This document shows positions 52,660-60,666 of a stretch of 64,000 bases of DNA, one piece after another; position 1 is the first letter of the stretch; every line of letters starts with the position of its first letter. A model generated the notes under the pieces. That model worked only from the letters and a program-made list of their open reading frames with translations, made no database searches and had not been told where the DNA came from. The DNA lies in contig JBDKSW010000007.1 of NCBI GenBank assembly GCA_039698035.1, forward strand, positions 124,001 through 188,000, in the 5' to 3' direction. Origin of the DNA: JAJFUI01 sp039698035 (GTDB lineage: Bacteria; Planctomycetota; Planctomycetia; Pirellulales; Thermoguttaceae). A program made the translations under genes and the position numbers.

Positions 52660-53556
52660 ATGAAATACGCCTACTATCCTGGTTGTTCCGCAGAGTGCAA
52701 TGCCGTTGCTTACGAAGTCTCTGTCCGCGAGGTGGCTGATCTGCTGGGCATCAAGCTCCAGACGATCGACGATTGGAATTGCTGCGGCGCGACCGAGTAT
52801 TTCAGCCAGGATGAACTCACGGCCTGTGCCGTGATCGCCCGCAACTTGGCCCTGGTCGAGCCGCAGTTGCAGCAACTGGTGGCCCCCTGCGCGGCCTGCT
52901 ATCTGAACCTGAAGAAGACCGACCGGCTGATGGCCGAGCACCCAGAAATCGGAATGAAGGTCAACGAGTGTCTGGCCGCCGGCGGTTTGAAGTATCAGCC
53001 GGGCCGAGTTCAGGTCCGCCACATGCTGGACGTGATCGTCGACGACATCGGCGAGACGGCCGTCCGCGACAAGGTCGTTCACCCGCTGAAGGGCCTCCGC
53101 CTGGCGCCGTATTATGGCTGCCAAGTCGTTCGTCCGATCGAGTCGGGCGATAGCACCGAATACCCAATGAAAATGGATCGGCTCCTGAGCTGGCTGGGCG
53201 CCGAAGTGGTCGACTACCCGGCCAAGGCCCACTGCTGCGGCGGCCACATGACGCAGATCAGCGAGGCGCAGGCGTTCGAGCTGATCCGTCGGTTGCTCTA
53301 CTCGGCCCAAGAGGCCCAGGCCGACATCATCGCCTGCATGTGCCCGATGTGCCAATTGAACATGGACGGCTATCAGGGCCGGGTGAACAGCTATTTTGGC
53401 ACCGATTACCGGCTGCCGATCATTTACTTCACGCAGATTCTGGGCCTGGCCTTCGGCATCGAGCCGAAGAAGCTCGGCTTCGGCAAGGAGCTGGTCGCTG
53501 CGATGCCCGTGTTGAAGGCCAAGATGAATGACCAGTTGGTGGCGAGTTTGAGATAG
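52660..53556 (+). CDS. hdrB: HdrB-like CCG-domain subunit
   Basis: 298 residues with two complete CCG domains: Cys9, Cys41-Cys42, Cys77 and Cys80; and Cys154, Cys192-Cys193, Cys228 and Cys231. In methanogen HdrB these bind two noncubane [4Fe-4S] clusters that reduce the CoM-S-S-CoB heterodisulfide. Both sites are intact, so it should bind clusters, but the natural disulfide or other acceptor in a planctomycete is unknown. No ribosome site is visible; a 7-bp repeat array fills that position. Confidence 0.92.
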   Translation: MKYAYYPGCSAECNAVAYEVSVREVADLLGIKLQTIDDWNCCGATEYFSQDELTACAVIARNLALVEPQLQQLVAPCAACYLNLKKTDRLMAEHPEIGMKVNECLAAGGLKYQPGRVQVRHMLDVIVDDIGETAVRDKVVHPLKGLRLAPYYGCQVVRPIESGDSTEYPMKMDRLLSWLGAEVVDYPAKAHCCGGHMTQISEAQAFELIRRLLYSAQEAQADIIACMCPMCQLNMDGYQGRVNSYFGTDYRLPIIYFTQILGLAFGIEPKKLGFGKELVAAMPVLKAKMNDQLVASLR

Positions 53557-53565
53557 GACAAGCAG

Positions 53566-53596
53566 CTCGCTCCCCGGCTCCTTGCGTGGGAACGAG
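53566..53596. repeat. REP-like palindrome between hdrB and hdrA
   Basis: CTCGCTCCC...GGGAACGAG inverted arms around a CGGCTCCTTGCGT centre. It resembles dispersed CTCGTTCCCAGGCTC palindromes that I recall from several bacterial groups. Confidence 0.4.
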
Positions 53597-53604
53597 ATCC
53601 ATGA

Positions 53605-53639
53605 CTGAAAGCCGATTGCGAATCGCTGAAAGCTGACAA
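53605..53639 (+). repeat. Five-unit degenerate 7-bp repeat before hdrA
   Basis: Units CTGAAAG, CCGATTG, CGAATCG, CTGAAAG and CTGACAA are consecutive. Units one and four are identical. A CGGAG ribosome site follows, 8 bases before the hdrA ATG. Confidence 0.45.
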
Positions 53640-53652
53640 CGGAGATCGCATC

Positions 53653-55653
53653 ATGGCCGAGAAAATCGGCATTTACGTTTGCCACTGCGGCAGCAATATC
53701 GCGGGAACGGTTGACTGCGAAGAGGTCGCCCGCTGGGCCGGCCAGAACATCAAGGACGTTGTGGTCTCGAAGGACTACAAGTTCATGTGTTCTTCGCTTG
53801 GCCAGCAGATGATCGAGGACGACATCAAGCAGTACGGCCTGACCGGCGTGGTCGTCGGCGCCTGCTCGCCGCACCTGCACGAGAAGACGTTCCGCGCCGC
53901 CTGCAAGCGAGCGGGCCTCAACCCGTTCCTCTGCCAGATGACCAACCTCCGCGAGCATGTCTCGTGGGTCAACGCGGACAAGGCGGCCGGGACGCTCAAG
54001 GCCAAGTCGCTGATTTCTGCGGCGGCCGAGCGCGTCAAACATCAACTGCCGCTCGAACCGATGAAGGTGAAGGTCAACCCGGCAACGCTGGTCGTTGGCG
54101 GCGGCATCGCCGGTCTCCAGGCGACGCTCGAACTGGCCGACGCCGGATACCACGTCTACCTCGTCGAACGCGAGCCGTCGATCGGCGGCCACATGGCCCA
54201 ATTCGACAAGACGTTTCCCACGTTGGACTGCTCCGCCTGCATTCTGACGCCGAAGATGTCGGAAGTCGGTCAGCACGAGAACGTCACGATGATGACGTAC
54301 TCCGAGTTGGAGGAGGTCAGCGGTTCGGTCGGCAATTTCAAGGTGAAGATTCGCAAGAAGGCCCGCTTCGTCAACTACGACAAGTGCACCGGCTGCGGCA
54401 TCTGCGTCGAAAAGTGCCCGAAGAAGGTCGTCGACGACGTCTTCGAGGCCGGCATGGGCTATCGCAAGTCGATCTACACGCCGTTCCCGCAGGCGGTGCC
54501 GCGCGTGCCCGTGATCGATACGGCCAACTGCACCTGGTTCACCAAGGGCAAGTGCCAGGTCTGCTCGAAGGTCTGCCCGACGAACGCTGTCGAGTACGAC
54601 CAGAAGGATGAGATCGTCGAGATCGAGGTCGGCAATATCATCATGGCCACCGGCTGGAAGCTGTTCGACAGCAAACGGATTCCGCAGTACAACTATGGCC
54701 GGCTGCCCAACGTCTACACCAATCTTGAGTTCGAGCGGCTCTGCAACGCCGCTGGCCCGACCAATGGCAAAATCGTCTGCCGCGACGGCACCGAACCGAA
54801 GCGGATCGCCATCGTCCACTGCGTCGGCAGCCGCGACACCGACACCAACCCCTACTGCTCGTCGGTCTGCTGCATGGCCGCGTTGAAGTTCGGGCACCTC
54901 GTCTTGGAGAAGACCAAGGCCGAGGTCTTCTCGTTCTACATCGACCTGCGAACGCCGATGAAGGACTACGAGGAGTTCTATCAGCGTCTTTTGGCCGAAG
55001 GCATGCGCTTCGTTCGCGGCAAGGTATCGGAAATCACCGATGCCGCCCGCGACCCGTCCGAGAAGGGGCGGATCATTGTCCAGGCCGAGGACACCCTGCT
55101 GGGCAAGCAGCGGCGTATCCCGGTCGATATGGTGATTCTGATGGGTGCGATGGAGCCGCAGGCCGACGCCAAGGAGCTTGGTCTGAAGTGCGGCATTTCG
55201 TGCAGTATGGCCGGCTGGTACACCGAGCGTCATCCGAAGCTCGACCCGGTCGCCACGATGACCGACGGCATCTTTGTGGCGGGCGTCTGCCAAGGCCCGA
55301 AGGACATTCCGGCCTCGGTCGCCCAAGGCGCCGCGGCGGCCGCCCGCATCAGCGGCATGATCACCAAGGGCGAGGTCCTGATCGAGCCCATTGTGGCCTC
55401 GATCGACGAGGAACATTGCTCGGGCTGCCGCATCTGCAACACGATGTGCCCGTACAATGCGATCGAGTATGACGAAGAGAAGGGCGTCAGCCGCGTGATC
55501 AGCGCCCTGTGCAAAGGCTGCGGCACCTGCGTGGCCGCCTGCCCGGCCGGCGTCATCACGGGCGCTCACTTCAACAACGAACAGATTTTTGCGGAGATCG
55601 ACGGCATCCTGTGGGACGCAAAACCGCAAGCGGCGATCGAGGCGACAGCGTAG
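53653..55653 (+). CDS. hdrA: HdrA-like flavin electron-bifurcating subunit
   Basis: 666 residues. An N-terminal cysteine domain (Cys10, Cys12), an FAD-binding thioredoxin-reductase-like domain with GGGIAG (149-154), an inserted ferredoxin domain (Cys245, Cys248, Cys251, Cys255 and Cys293, Cys301, Cys304, Cys308), and a C-terminal double [4Fe-4S] ferredoxin (CSGCRICNTMCP about 590-601, CKGCGTCVAACP about 621-632). In the MvhADG-HdrABC complex this FAD splits H2 electron pairs between ferredoxin and HdrB. All key cysteines look present. The TAG stop is also the first three bases of a 32-bp inverted repeat. Confidence 0.95.
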   Translation: MAEKIGIYVCHCGSNIAGTVDCEEVARWAGQNIKDVVVSKDYKFMCSSLGQQMIEDDIKQYGLTGVVVGACSPHLHEKTFRAACKRAGLNPFLCQMTNLREHVSWVNADKAAGTLKAKSLISAAAERVKHQLPLEPMKVKVNPATLVVGGGIAGLQATLELADAGYHVYLVEREPSIGGHMAQFDKTFPTLDCSACILTPKMSEVGQHENVTMMTYSELEEVSGSVGNFKVKIRKKARFVNYDKCTGCGICVEKCPKKVVDDVFEAGMGYRKSIYTPFPQAVPRVPVIDTANCTWFTKGKCQVCSKVCPTNAVEYDQKDEIVEIEVGNIIMATGWKLFDSKRIPQYNYGRLPNVYTNLEFERLCNAAGPTNGKIVCRDGTEPKRIAIVHCVGSRDTDTNPYCSSVCCMAALKFGHLVLEKTKAEVFSFYIDLRTPMKDYEEFYQRLLAEGMRFVRGKVSEITDAARDPSEKGRIIVQAEDTLLGKQRRIPVDMVILMGAMEPQADAKELGLKCGISCSMAGWYTERHPKLDPVATMTDGIFVAGVCQGPKDIPASVAQGAAAAARISGMITKGEVLIEPIVASIDEEHCSGCRICNTMCPYNAIEYDEEKGVSRVISALCKGCGTCVAACPAGVITGAHFNNEQIFAEIDGILWDAKPQAAIEATA

Positions 55654-55682
55654 TGGCCAGTGGCCGGTGGTCAGTGGCCAGA
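55651..55682 (+). repeat. Left arm of perfect 32-bp inverted repeat
   Basis: Exact reverse complement of 56076-56107. After a first T it is built of 7-bp units: AGTGGCC (55652), AGTGGCC (55659), GGTGGTC (55666), AGTGGCC (55673), then AGA. It contains the hdrA stop codon. Both outer ends are TA. Confidence 0.95.
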
Positions 55683-55699
55683 AGAGAAGAGGAAATATT

Positions 55700-56071
55700 G
55701 TGGCGGTGCAGCACTACCGACAATTGATTGCCTGGCAAAAGGCAATGGACCTTGTTGAGGCGGCGTACCGAACAACGAATCGTTTTCCCAAAGCGGAGGT
55801 ATACGGTTTAGTGAGCCAGTTGCAACGTGCGGCGGTTTCCGTCCCGTCGAACATTGCCGAAGGACAAGGACGGAGCACCACTCGCGATTTCCTTCACTTC
55901 CTGTCGATGGCGCAAGGGTCGTTGATGGAGTTGGAAACACAAATCACAATTGCAAAACGGCTTGGCTATATCGAAGAATCCTTGGAATCATCATTGCTGG
56001 AAGCAGCGGCAGAGGTTGGTCGCCTGCTGAACGGTCTGTGTAATTCGCTGAACAAAAAACTGAACAACTGA
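55700..56071 (+). CDS. Four-helix-bundle protein (S23 / 23S rRNA intervening-sequence protein family)
   Basis: 123 residues from GTG 55700 with GAGGAAA upstream. Family features: an N-terminal (Y/F)-x2-L-x-(A/V)-W-x-K-(A/S)-x2-L pattern (HYRQLIAWQKAMDLVEAAY), QLQRAAVSVPSNIAEGQGR in the middle and a final helix ending in asparagines and lysines. Relatives occur in 23S rRNA intervening sequences, and the Avd protein of diversity-generating retroelements has the same fold. No rRNA, reverse transcriptase or variable repeat is nearby. It sits alone inside a 32-bp inverted repeat between hdrA and mvhD, which it separates; the other known operon members are otherwise contiguous. It is probably an insertion. 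Confidence 0.9.
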   Translation: MAVQHYRQLIAWQKAMDLVEAAYRTTNRFPKAEVYGLVSQLQRAAVSVPSNIAEGQGRSTTRDFLHFLSMAQGSLMELETQITIAKRLGYIEESLESSLLEAAAEVGRLLNGLCNSLNKKLNN

Positions 56072-56075
56072 TTTC

Positions 56076-56107
56076 TCTGGCCACTGACCACCGGCCACTG
56101 GCCACTA
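56076..56107 (-). repeat. Right arm of perfect 32-bp inverted repeat
   Basis: Reverse complement of 55651-55682 without a mismatch. It abuts the mvhD ATG at 56108, so mvhD has no ribosome site other than this repeat. Confidence 0.95.
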
Positions 56108-56611
56108 ATGCCTATGTCCAACGACAATTTTGAACCGAAAATCGTCGGCTTTCTGTGCAACTGGTGCTCGTATCGAGCGGCCGATCTGGCTGGCTCGGCT
56201 CGCATCAAGTATCCGCCAAACGTGCGGATTATCCGCGTGATGTGCAGCGGCCGGGTCGATCCGACCTTTGTCTTCAAGGCCCTGGCCCAGGGGGCCGATG
56301 GCGTGATGATCGCCGGCTGCCATCCGGGCGAATGCCACTACATTGAGCAGAACTACAAGGCCATGCGTCGCTATGCGATGCTCAAGCAGACACTCGTGGC
56401 CATGGGCGTCGAGCCCGACCGCGTTCAGTTGGTCTGGGCCTCCGCGGCCGAAGGGCAGCGGCTGGCCGACGCCATCGGCAAGCTCGTGACCGACGTCAAG
56501 CGGCTTGGTCCGCTCCAGTGGCCGGCTAATTGGAAAGACGATCCCGAACGGCAACACGCTCTGGAAGAGATTGTCAAGGAACACGAAGAGGCGATGGAGG
56601 TGCCGGCATGA
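56108..56611 (+). CDS. mvhD: MvhD-like hydrogenase iron-sulfur subunit
   Basis: 167 residues from ATG 56108 (a second ATG is two codons on). Conserved cysteines Cys17, Cys20, Cys46, Cys71 and Cys76 (FLCNWCSY, VMCSGRVD, AGCHPGECHY) match MvhD/FlpD, whose [2Fe-2S] cluster links hydrogenase or formate dehydrogenase to HdrA. The C-terminus is helical. The stop overlaps the mvhG start (ATGA). The start follows the inverted repeat with no ribosome site. Confidence 0.92.
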   Translation: MPMSNDNFEPKIVGFLCNWCSYRAADLAGSARIKYPPNVRIIRVMCSGRVDPTFVFKALAQGADGVMIAGCHPGECHYIEQNYKAMRRYAMLKQTLVAMGVEPDRVQLVWASAAEGQRLADAIGKLVTDVKRLGPLQWPANWKDDPERQHALEEIVKEHEEAMEVPA

Positions 56612-57594
56612 GCAACGACAGGCCCAAGGGCAAACTGGCAATCTACTGGGCAGCCTCCTGCGGCGGCTGCGAAATCTCGATCCTGGCGATCGACGAGAAG
56701 ATCGTCGACGTCGGCAACGCCTTCGACATCGTCATGTTTCCCTGCGGCGCCGACGGCAAGGTGCGCGACATCGAGAAGATGGCCGACGGGACGATCGACC
56801 TCTGCCTCTTCAACGGTGGCATTCGTACCAGCGAGCAGGAATACATGGCCCAACTGATGCGTCGCAAGTCGAAGGTCCTCGTGGCCTTTGGCTCGTGTGC
56901 CAGCGACGGATGCATTCCCGGTCTGGGCAATGTGACCAACCGGAAGCAGGTTTTCGATACGGTCTACAAGGAAGGCTCGTCCACCACGCCAGACAATCCG
57001 CAGGACATCCGCCCACAGCAAGAAACCAAGGTGCCCGAGGGCACGCTGCACCTGCCACTTTTCTATGACACGCTGAAGACGCTGGACCAGACGGTCGAGG
57101 TCGATTACTACCTGCCCGGCTGTCCGCCCGAGGCCGAAAACATTTGGAAGGCGCTGGTCGCGGTTCTTGAAAACAAGCTGCCGCCGAAAGGCTCGGTGAT
57201 CGGCGTCAACACGACCGTCTGCGACGAGTGCAAGCGGAAGCGCAACGAGAAGAAGATCAAAAAGTTCTACCGCACGTGGCAGATTATCCCCGACGAAGAG
57301 ACGTGTCTCCTGGAGCAGGGACTGCCGTGTTGGGGTATCGCAACTCGGGCGGGCTGCGGCGCGCTCTGCCCGCAGGTCAATTCGCCCTGCATCGGCTGCC
57401 ACGGCGCCAACGACGGCGTTGCCGACTACGGCGCCCGGCTGATGAGCGGCTTGGCCTCGGTGATCGACAGCAACGACCCAGACGAAATCGACCGCATTAT
57501 TTCCGAGGGCATTCCCGACCCCGTGGGCACGTTCTACCGGTTCACATTGGCCAAGAGCCAACTGCGCCGGGCGAAAAAGGAAGCGGCGAAGTAG
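56608..57594 (+). CDS. mvhG: [NiFe]-hydrogenase small subunit MvhG-like (group 3)
   Basis: 328 residues from ATG 56608. The proximal cluster is set by Cys18 and Cys21 (CGGCE), FGSCASDGC and LPGCPPEAE; the later cysteines around CDECKRKRNEKK, GLPCWGIATRAGCGALCP and SPCIGCHG give the medial and distal [4Fe-4S] clusters. No twin-arginine signal, so it is cytoplasmic as expected for group 3. It passes electrons from the NiFe site to MvhD. It overlaps mvhD and is separated from mvhA by 96 bases containing a hairpin. Confidence 0.93.
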   Translation: MSNDRPKGKLAIYWAASCGGCEISILAIDEKIVDVGNAFDIVMFPCGADGKVRDIEKMADGTIDLCLFNGGIRTSEQEYMAQLMRRKSKVLVAFGSCASDGCIPGLGNVTNRKQVFDTVYKEGSSTTPDNPQDIRPQQETKVPEGTLHLPLFYDTLKTLDQTVEVDYYLPGCPPEAENIWKALVAVLENKLPPKGSVIGVNTTVCDECKRKRNEKKIKKFYRTWQIIPDEETCLLEQGLPCWGIATRAGCGALCPQVNSPCIGCHGANDGVADYGARLMSGLASVIDSNDPDEIDRIISEGIPDPVGTFYRFTLAKSQLRRAKKEAAK

Positions 57595-57602
57595 CAGCAC
57601 CG

Positions 57603-57628
57603 CCTTCCTACGCTCCGGCGTCGGAAGG
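57603..57628 (+). repeat. Hairpin between mvhG and mvhA
   Basis: CCTTCC pairs with GGAAGG and, after one mismatch, ACGC with GCGT around a TCCG loop. No T-tract. It may set relative yield of the two subunits or be a dispersed palindrome. Confidence 0.45.
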
Positions 57629-57690
57629 AGATTGAAAATACAAGACGGCAGTTTAGCGGCCGACGGCTTGATCGGCCTGGAGCTTAAACG

Positions 57691-59154
57691 ATGAAGCGCA
57701 TCTCGATCGACCCCATTACGCGGCTCGAAGGTCACGGCAAGATTGATATCTTCCTGGACGATCAGGGAGATGTGGCCAACGCCTACTTGCAGATTCCCGA
57801 GCTTCGCGGCTTCGAGCAGTTCTGCGTCGGCCGGCCGGCCGAGGACATGCCAAACCTGACCGCGCGGATTTGCGGCGTCTGCCCCGAGGCGCACCACATG
57901 GCGGCCACGAAGGCGCTGGACGCCCTGTTCCATGTCGATCCGCCGCCGGCGGGCAAGAAGCTCCGCGAGCTGTTCTATAGCATCTTCTACGCCACCGACC
58001 ATACGACGCACTTCTACGCCTTGGGCGGCCCCGACTTCGTCGTCGGGCCGACGGCCCCGCCGGCCGAGCGGAATATCCTGGGCGTCGTGGCCAAGGTTGG
58101 CATGGACGTCGCCAAGCACGTCCTGAAGATGCGGCACGATGGCCACGCCTTGATCCAGATGATCGGCGGTCGGCGCGTGCATCCCAACTGGGGCCTGCCC
58201 GGCGGGGTCAGCCACGGCATCAACGAAGAGCAGCGCAAGGAAATCGAGGCCCGCGGACGCGAGGCGGTCGAGTTCGCCAAGTTCTCGCTCAAAATCTTCG
58301 ACGACATCGTCCTGAAGAACTCGGACTACGTCAAGCTCATCACCGGCGATGTCTACGTCCACAAGACCTACAACATGGGCATGGTGGACGCCAACAACTG
58401 CTCGAACTTCTACGACGGCAAGATTCGCGTCACCAGCCCCGCGGGCAAAGAGCACGCCAGGTACGATTGCGCGCAGTACCGCGAGTTCGTCGCCGAGCGT
58501 GTCGAGCCCTGGTCGTACCTCAAGTTCCCGTACCTGAAGAAGATCGGTTGGAAGGGCTTCGTCGATGGCGAGGAGTCGGGCGTTTACAAGGCCACACCGC
58601 TGTCCCGCTGCAACGCGGCTGACGCGATGGCCACGCCACTGGCTCAGGCCGAGTACAAGCGGATGTACGAGACCTTGGGCGGCAAGCCGATCAACCACAC
58701 GCTGGCCACGCACTGGGCCCGGCTGGTCGAGCTGCTCTATGCGGCCGAGCGTTGGGTCGAGCTGGCCACCGATCCGCAAATCACCTCCAAGGAATACCGC
58801 GTGCTGCCCACCCAGACGCCGACGGACGGCGTTGGCTGCGTCGAGGCCCCGCGCGGCACGCTGACGCACCACTACACGACCGACGAACGCGGCATCCTGA
58901 CGAAGGTGAATCTGATCGTCGGCACGACGAACAACAACGCCCCGATCTGCATGTCCGTCAAGAAGGCCGCTCAAGGGCTGATCAAGAAGGGCAAAGTCAG
59001 CGAGGGCTTGCTGAACATGGTCGAGATGGCCTTCCGCGCCTACGATCCGTGCTTCGGCTGCGCCACGCACAGCCTGCCCGGCCAAATGCCGCTGGAAGTC
59101 ACGATCCGCGACGGGCAAGGCGCGGTGGTCGAGCGGCTGGCGCAGTACGTGTAG
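57691..59154 (+). CDS. mvhA: [NiFe]-hydrogenase large subunit MvhA-like (group 3c)
   Basis: 487 residues from ATG 57691 with GGAG upstream. The four NiFe ligands are present: Cys61 and Cys64 in RICGVCPEAHH, Cys454 and Cys457 in DPCFGCATH. DPITRLEGHG opens the protein, as in all large subunits. Thirty residues follow Cys457; large subunits are usually cut by a maturation protease after the nearby His/Arg, but no protease or hyp gene is in this window. With mvhD, mvhG and hdrABC it should couple H2 oxidation to ferredoxin reduction in the cytoplasm. Confidence 0.95.
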   Translation: MKRISIDPITRLEGHGKIDIFLDDQGDVANAYLQIPELRGFEQFCVGRPAEDMPNLTARICGVCPEAHHMAATKALDALFHVDPPPAGKKLRELFYSIFYATDHTTHFYALGGPDFVVGPTAPPAERNILGVVAKVGMDVAKHVLKMRHDGHALIQMIGGRRVHPNWGLPGGVSHGINEEQRKEIEARGREAVEFAKFSLKIFDDIVLKNSDYVKLITGDVYVHKTYNMGMVDANNCSNFYDGKIRVTSPAGKEHARYDCAQYREFVAERVEPWSYLKFPYLKKIGWKGFVDGEESGVYKATPLSRCNAADAMATPLAQAEYKRMYETLGGKPINHTLATHWARLVELLYAAERWVELATDPQITSKEYRVLPTQTPTDGVGCVEAPRGTLTHHYTTDERGILTKVNLIVGTTNNNAPICMSVKKAAQGLIKKGKVSEGLLNMVEMAFRAYDPCFGCATHSLPGQMPLEVTIRDGQGAVVERLAQYV

Positions 59155-59174
59155 ACCATTCCCGGTTGCGGCGG

Positions 59175-59196
59175 GCGCCATTGCCGTGAATGGCGT
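59175..59196. terminator. Hairpin downstream of mvhA
   Basis: Eight-pair stem (59175-59182 with 59189-59196, one G-T pair), six-base loop, 20 bases after the mvhA stop and between convergent genes. No clear T-tract, so termination is uncertain. Confidence 0.3.
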
Positions 59197-59233
59197 CTCC
59201 AGTTATCTGTGGGGCGACCTCTCGGGTCCGCGC

Positions 59234-60502
59234 TCACTTTACCGCTTCGATCTTAATCGTATGCCGCACGGGCACCACCGCTGCGGCCGAGGCGTTGCGG
59301 GCTTCGCGGTCGCGTTCGACGAGGCCTTTGGCGAAGCGTTCCAGCGTCTTCTCTTCGCCGGGAAGGACGCTCTGGTAGCCGGGCAGGTTGTGGATGAGGT
59401 TCTTGACCAGTCCGACTTCCATCTCTTGCTGCTGGCGGATCTTTTCCTGGACTTTGCCGAACGGCTCGGCGAACGGATTGTCGAGGAACTCGGCAGCCAA
59501 GTTGACGCCCTTCGCAAGCTGCGCGGCGGTGAACTCCTTGGTCGTCTTGCCCCAGGTGATCTTGGCCTTTTCTGCACCGAGGTTGGTCACCACGAGTTGG
59601 TAGCGGTTCAGCTCGTCGTTGAAGGGGAAGAATTCGATGATGCCGCGTGTCGAATTCGTCTGGGCCGGATCGCCGAAGAAGCAGAACGGATACTTCGCAC
59701 TCTCGATCTCGACTTGGCCGTCGGTGCAAGAGAGCACTTTGTGGCCTTCGGTCGCCTCGGCCTTGTTCGCGGCCAGATCGACGGTGATCGTACCGATGCG
59801 GCCGTCGCAGCCGAGGGCTTTGAGGAACGCATAGGCCATGACCAAGTGTCCGTTGCAGTCGGGATGCACGCCATCGGGACCAGCGAAGTGATATGCCTTG
59901 CCATACTTGGCCTTGGCTTTGGTCATGACCTCCATCATCGGGTCGAAGACATCGGCGTAGACCACGCCCTCTTCCGCGCCGACGCTTTTGGCGACGTCGC
60001 GAAGCTGGCTGAGCGTCTTGTTGTACATCACGGCCTGCTTCGGGTTGTGGCCGGCAAACGTGTCGGCGTCGACGCACCCGGGTGAGCCGACGACAATCAG
60101 CCGCACGCCGGCCTTCTTCATTTGGGCAATGATCGACTTTTGCCCATCGCGGTAGCGCTGCTCTTTCGCGGGATCCATCGGCGAGTAGGCGCCATCGTTC
60201 ATGCCGAAGCAGGTGGTGGCCACTTGGGCCCCGAAGCGGACCATGTCGTTGCCCATGCGAGCGGCGAAGCCAGGGGCCGTTTCGCCGCCCCAGCCAAACT
60301 GGGTAACGCGAAGGTCGGCGGCCGGCTTGCACATCAGCAGATAGTCCTCGATATACATCGAGTAGAGCCGCTGCTCGGTGATCGAATCGCCGACGACGGC
60401 CACGTAGTCGCCTTGTCGGAGTGACGCGTCGGCCGCCACGGCTGGCAGATGGGACGCAGCCGCCAAGAGAATCACAACCGCTGCAATCCAAAGACGTCTC
60501 AT
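59234..60502 (-). CDS. Secreted SGNH/GDSL-type hydrolase
   Basis: 422 residues from ATG 60500-60502 with CAGGAG upstream. Signal peptide about 1-24 (LLAAASHLPAVAA). SGNH blocks: GDSIT with Ser40, a Gly in GWGGET, Asn in FGMND, and the Asp/His pair in GPDGVHPDCNGH. It should hydrolyse an ester, for example an acetyl or acyl group on polysaccharide or lipid. A C-terminal helical part of about 90 residues (EKIRQQQEMEVGLVKNLIHN) extends beyond the usual domain. It follows nrdJ by 164 bases and is probably separate. Confidence 0.85.
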   Translation of the reverse strand: MRRLWIAAVVILLAAASHLPAVAADASLRQGDYVAVVGDSITEQRLYSMYIEDYLLMCKPAADLRVTQFGWGGETAPGFAARMGNDMVRFGAQVATTCFGMNDGAYSPMDPAKEQRYRDGQKSIIAQMKKAGVRLIVVGSPGCVDADTFAGHNPKQAVMYNKTLSQLRDVAKSVGAEEGVVYADVFDPMMEVMTKAKAKYGKAYHFAGPDGVHPDCNGHLVMAYAFLKALGCDGRIGTITVDLAANKAEATEGHKVLSCTDGQVEIESAKYPFCFFGDPAQTNSTRGIIEFFPFNDELNRYQLVVTNLGAEKAKITWGKTTKEFTAAQLAKGVNLAAEFLDNPFAEPFGKVQEKIRQQQEMEVGLVKNLIHNLPGYQSVLPGEEKTLERFAKGLVERDREARNASAAAVVPVRHTIKIEAVK

Positions 60503-60666
60503 GGGGTGGCTCCTGGGCACAGTTGTTTTACGGTCATCGATCAGACAGTTGCGGAGGCTCCTGCAATCCGGCGACTCACAACTTCCGAACATCCTCGAAC
60601 AAGCCCGTGGCGGCGTTTCAATCGCGGCACCAGAGGCCAATATCCGCCAGGGGCTCGGTCGTAACC

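Larger units (their letters stand above)
55651..56107. mobile_element. Putative inverted-repeat-flanked four-helix-bundle element (457 bp)
   Basis: The two 32-bp arms enclose only the four-helix-bundle gene, with 17 bases from the left arm to its GTG and 4 bases from its stop to the right arm. The outer TA on both ends is compatible with a TA target duplication but, being self-complementary, cannot prove it. The unit replaces the whole hdrA-mvhD junction. No transposase is encoded, so any movement would need a helper. Confidence 0.45.

Noticed and set aside
52222..55629. Open frame of about 1135 codons on the minus strand opposite hdrCBA
   Set aside because: Low-complexity Ala/Arg/Asp-rich translation with no family features; it crosses three real genes.
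51991..55653. Evidence for methanogenesis or CoM/CoB use
   Set aside because: Hdr-type subunits occur widely in bacteria; no other methanogenesis gene is present and the neighbours are bacterial.
55700..56071. Avd accessory gene of a diversity-generating retroelement
   Set aside because: Same fold family, but no reverse transcriptase, template repeat or variable repeat is nearby.
56425..59181. Open frame of about 918 codons opposite mvhG-mvhA
   Set aside because: Same antisense artefact; the plus-strand hydrogenase genes explain the codon pattern.
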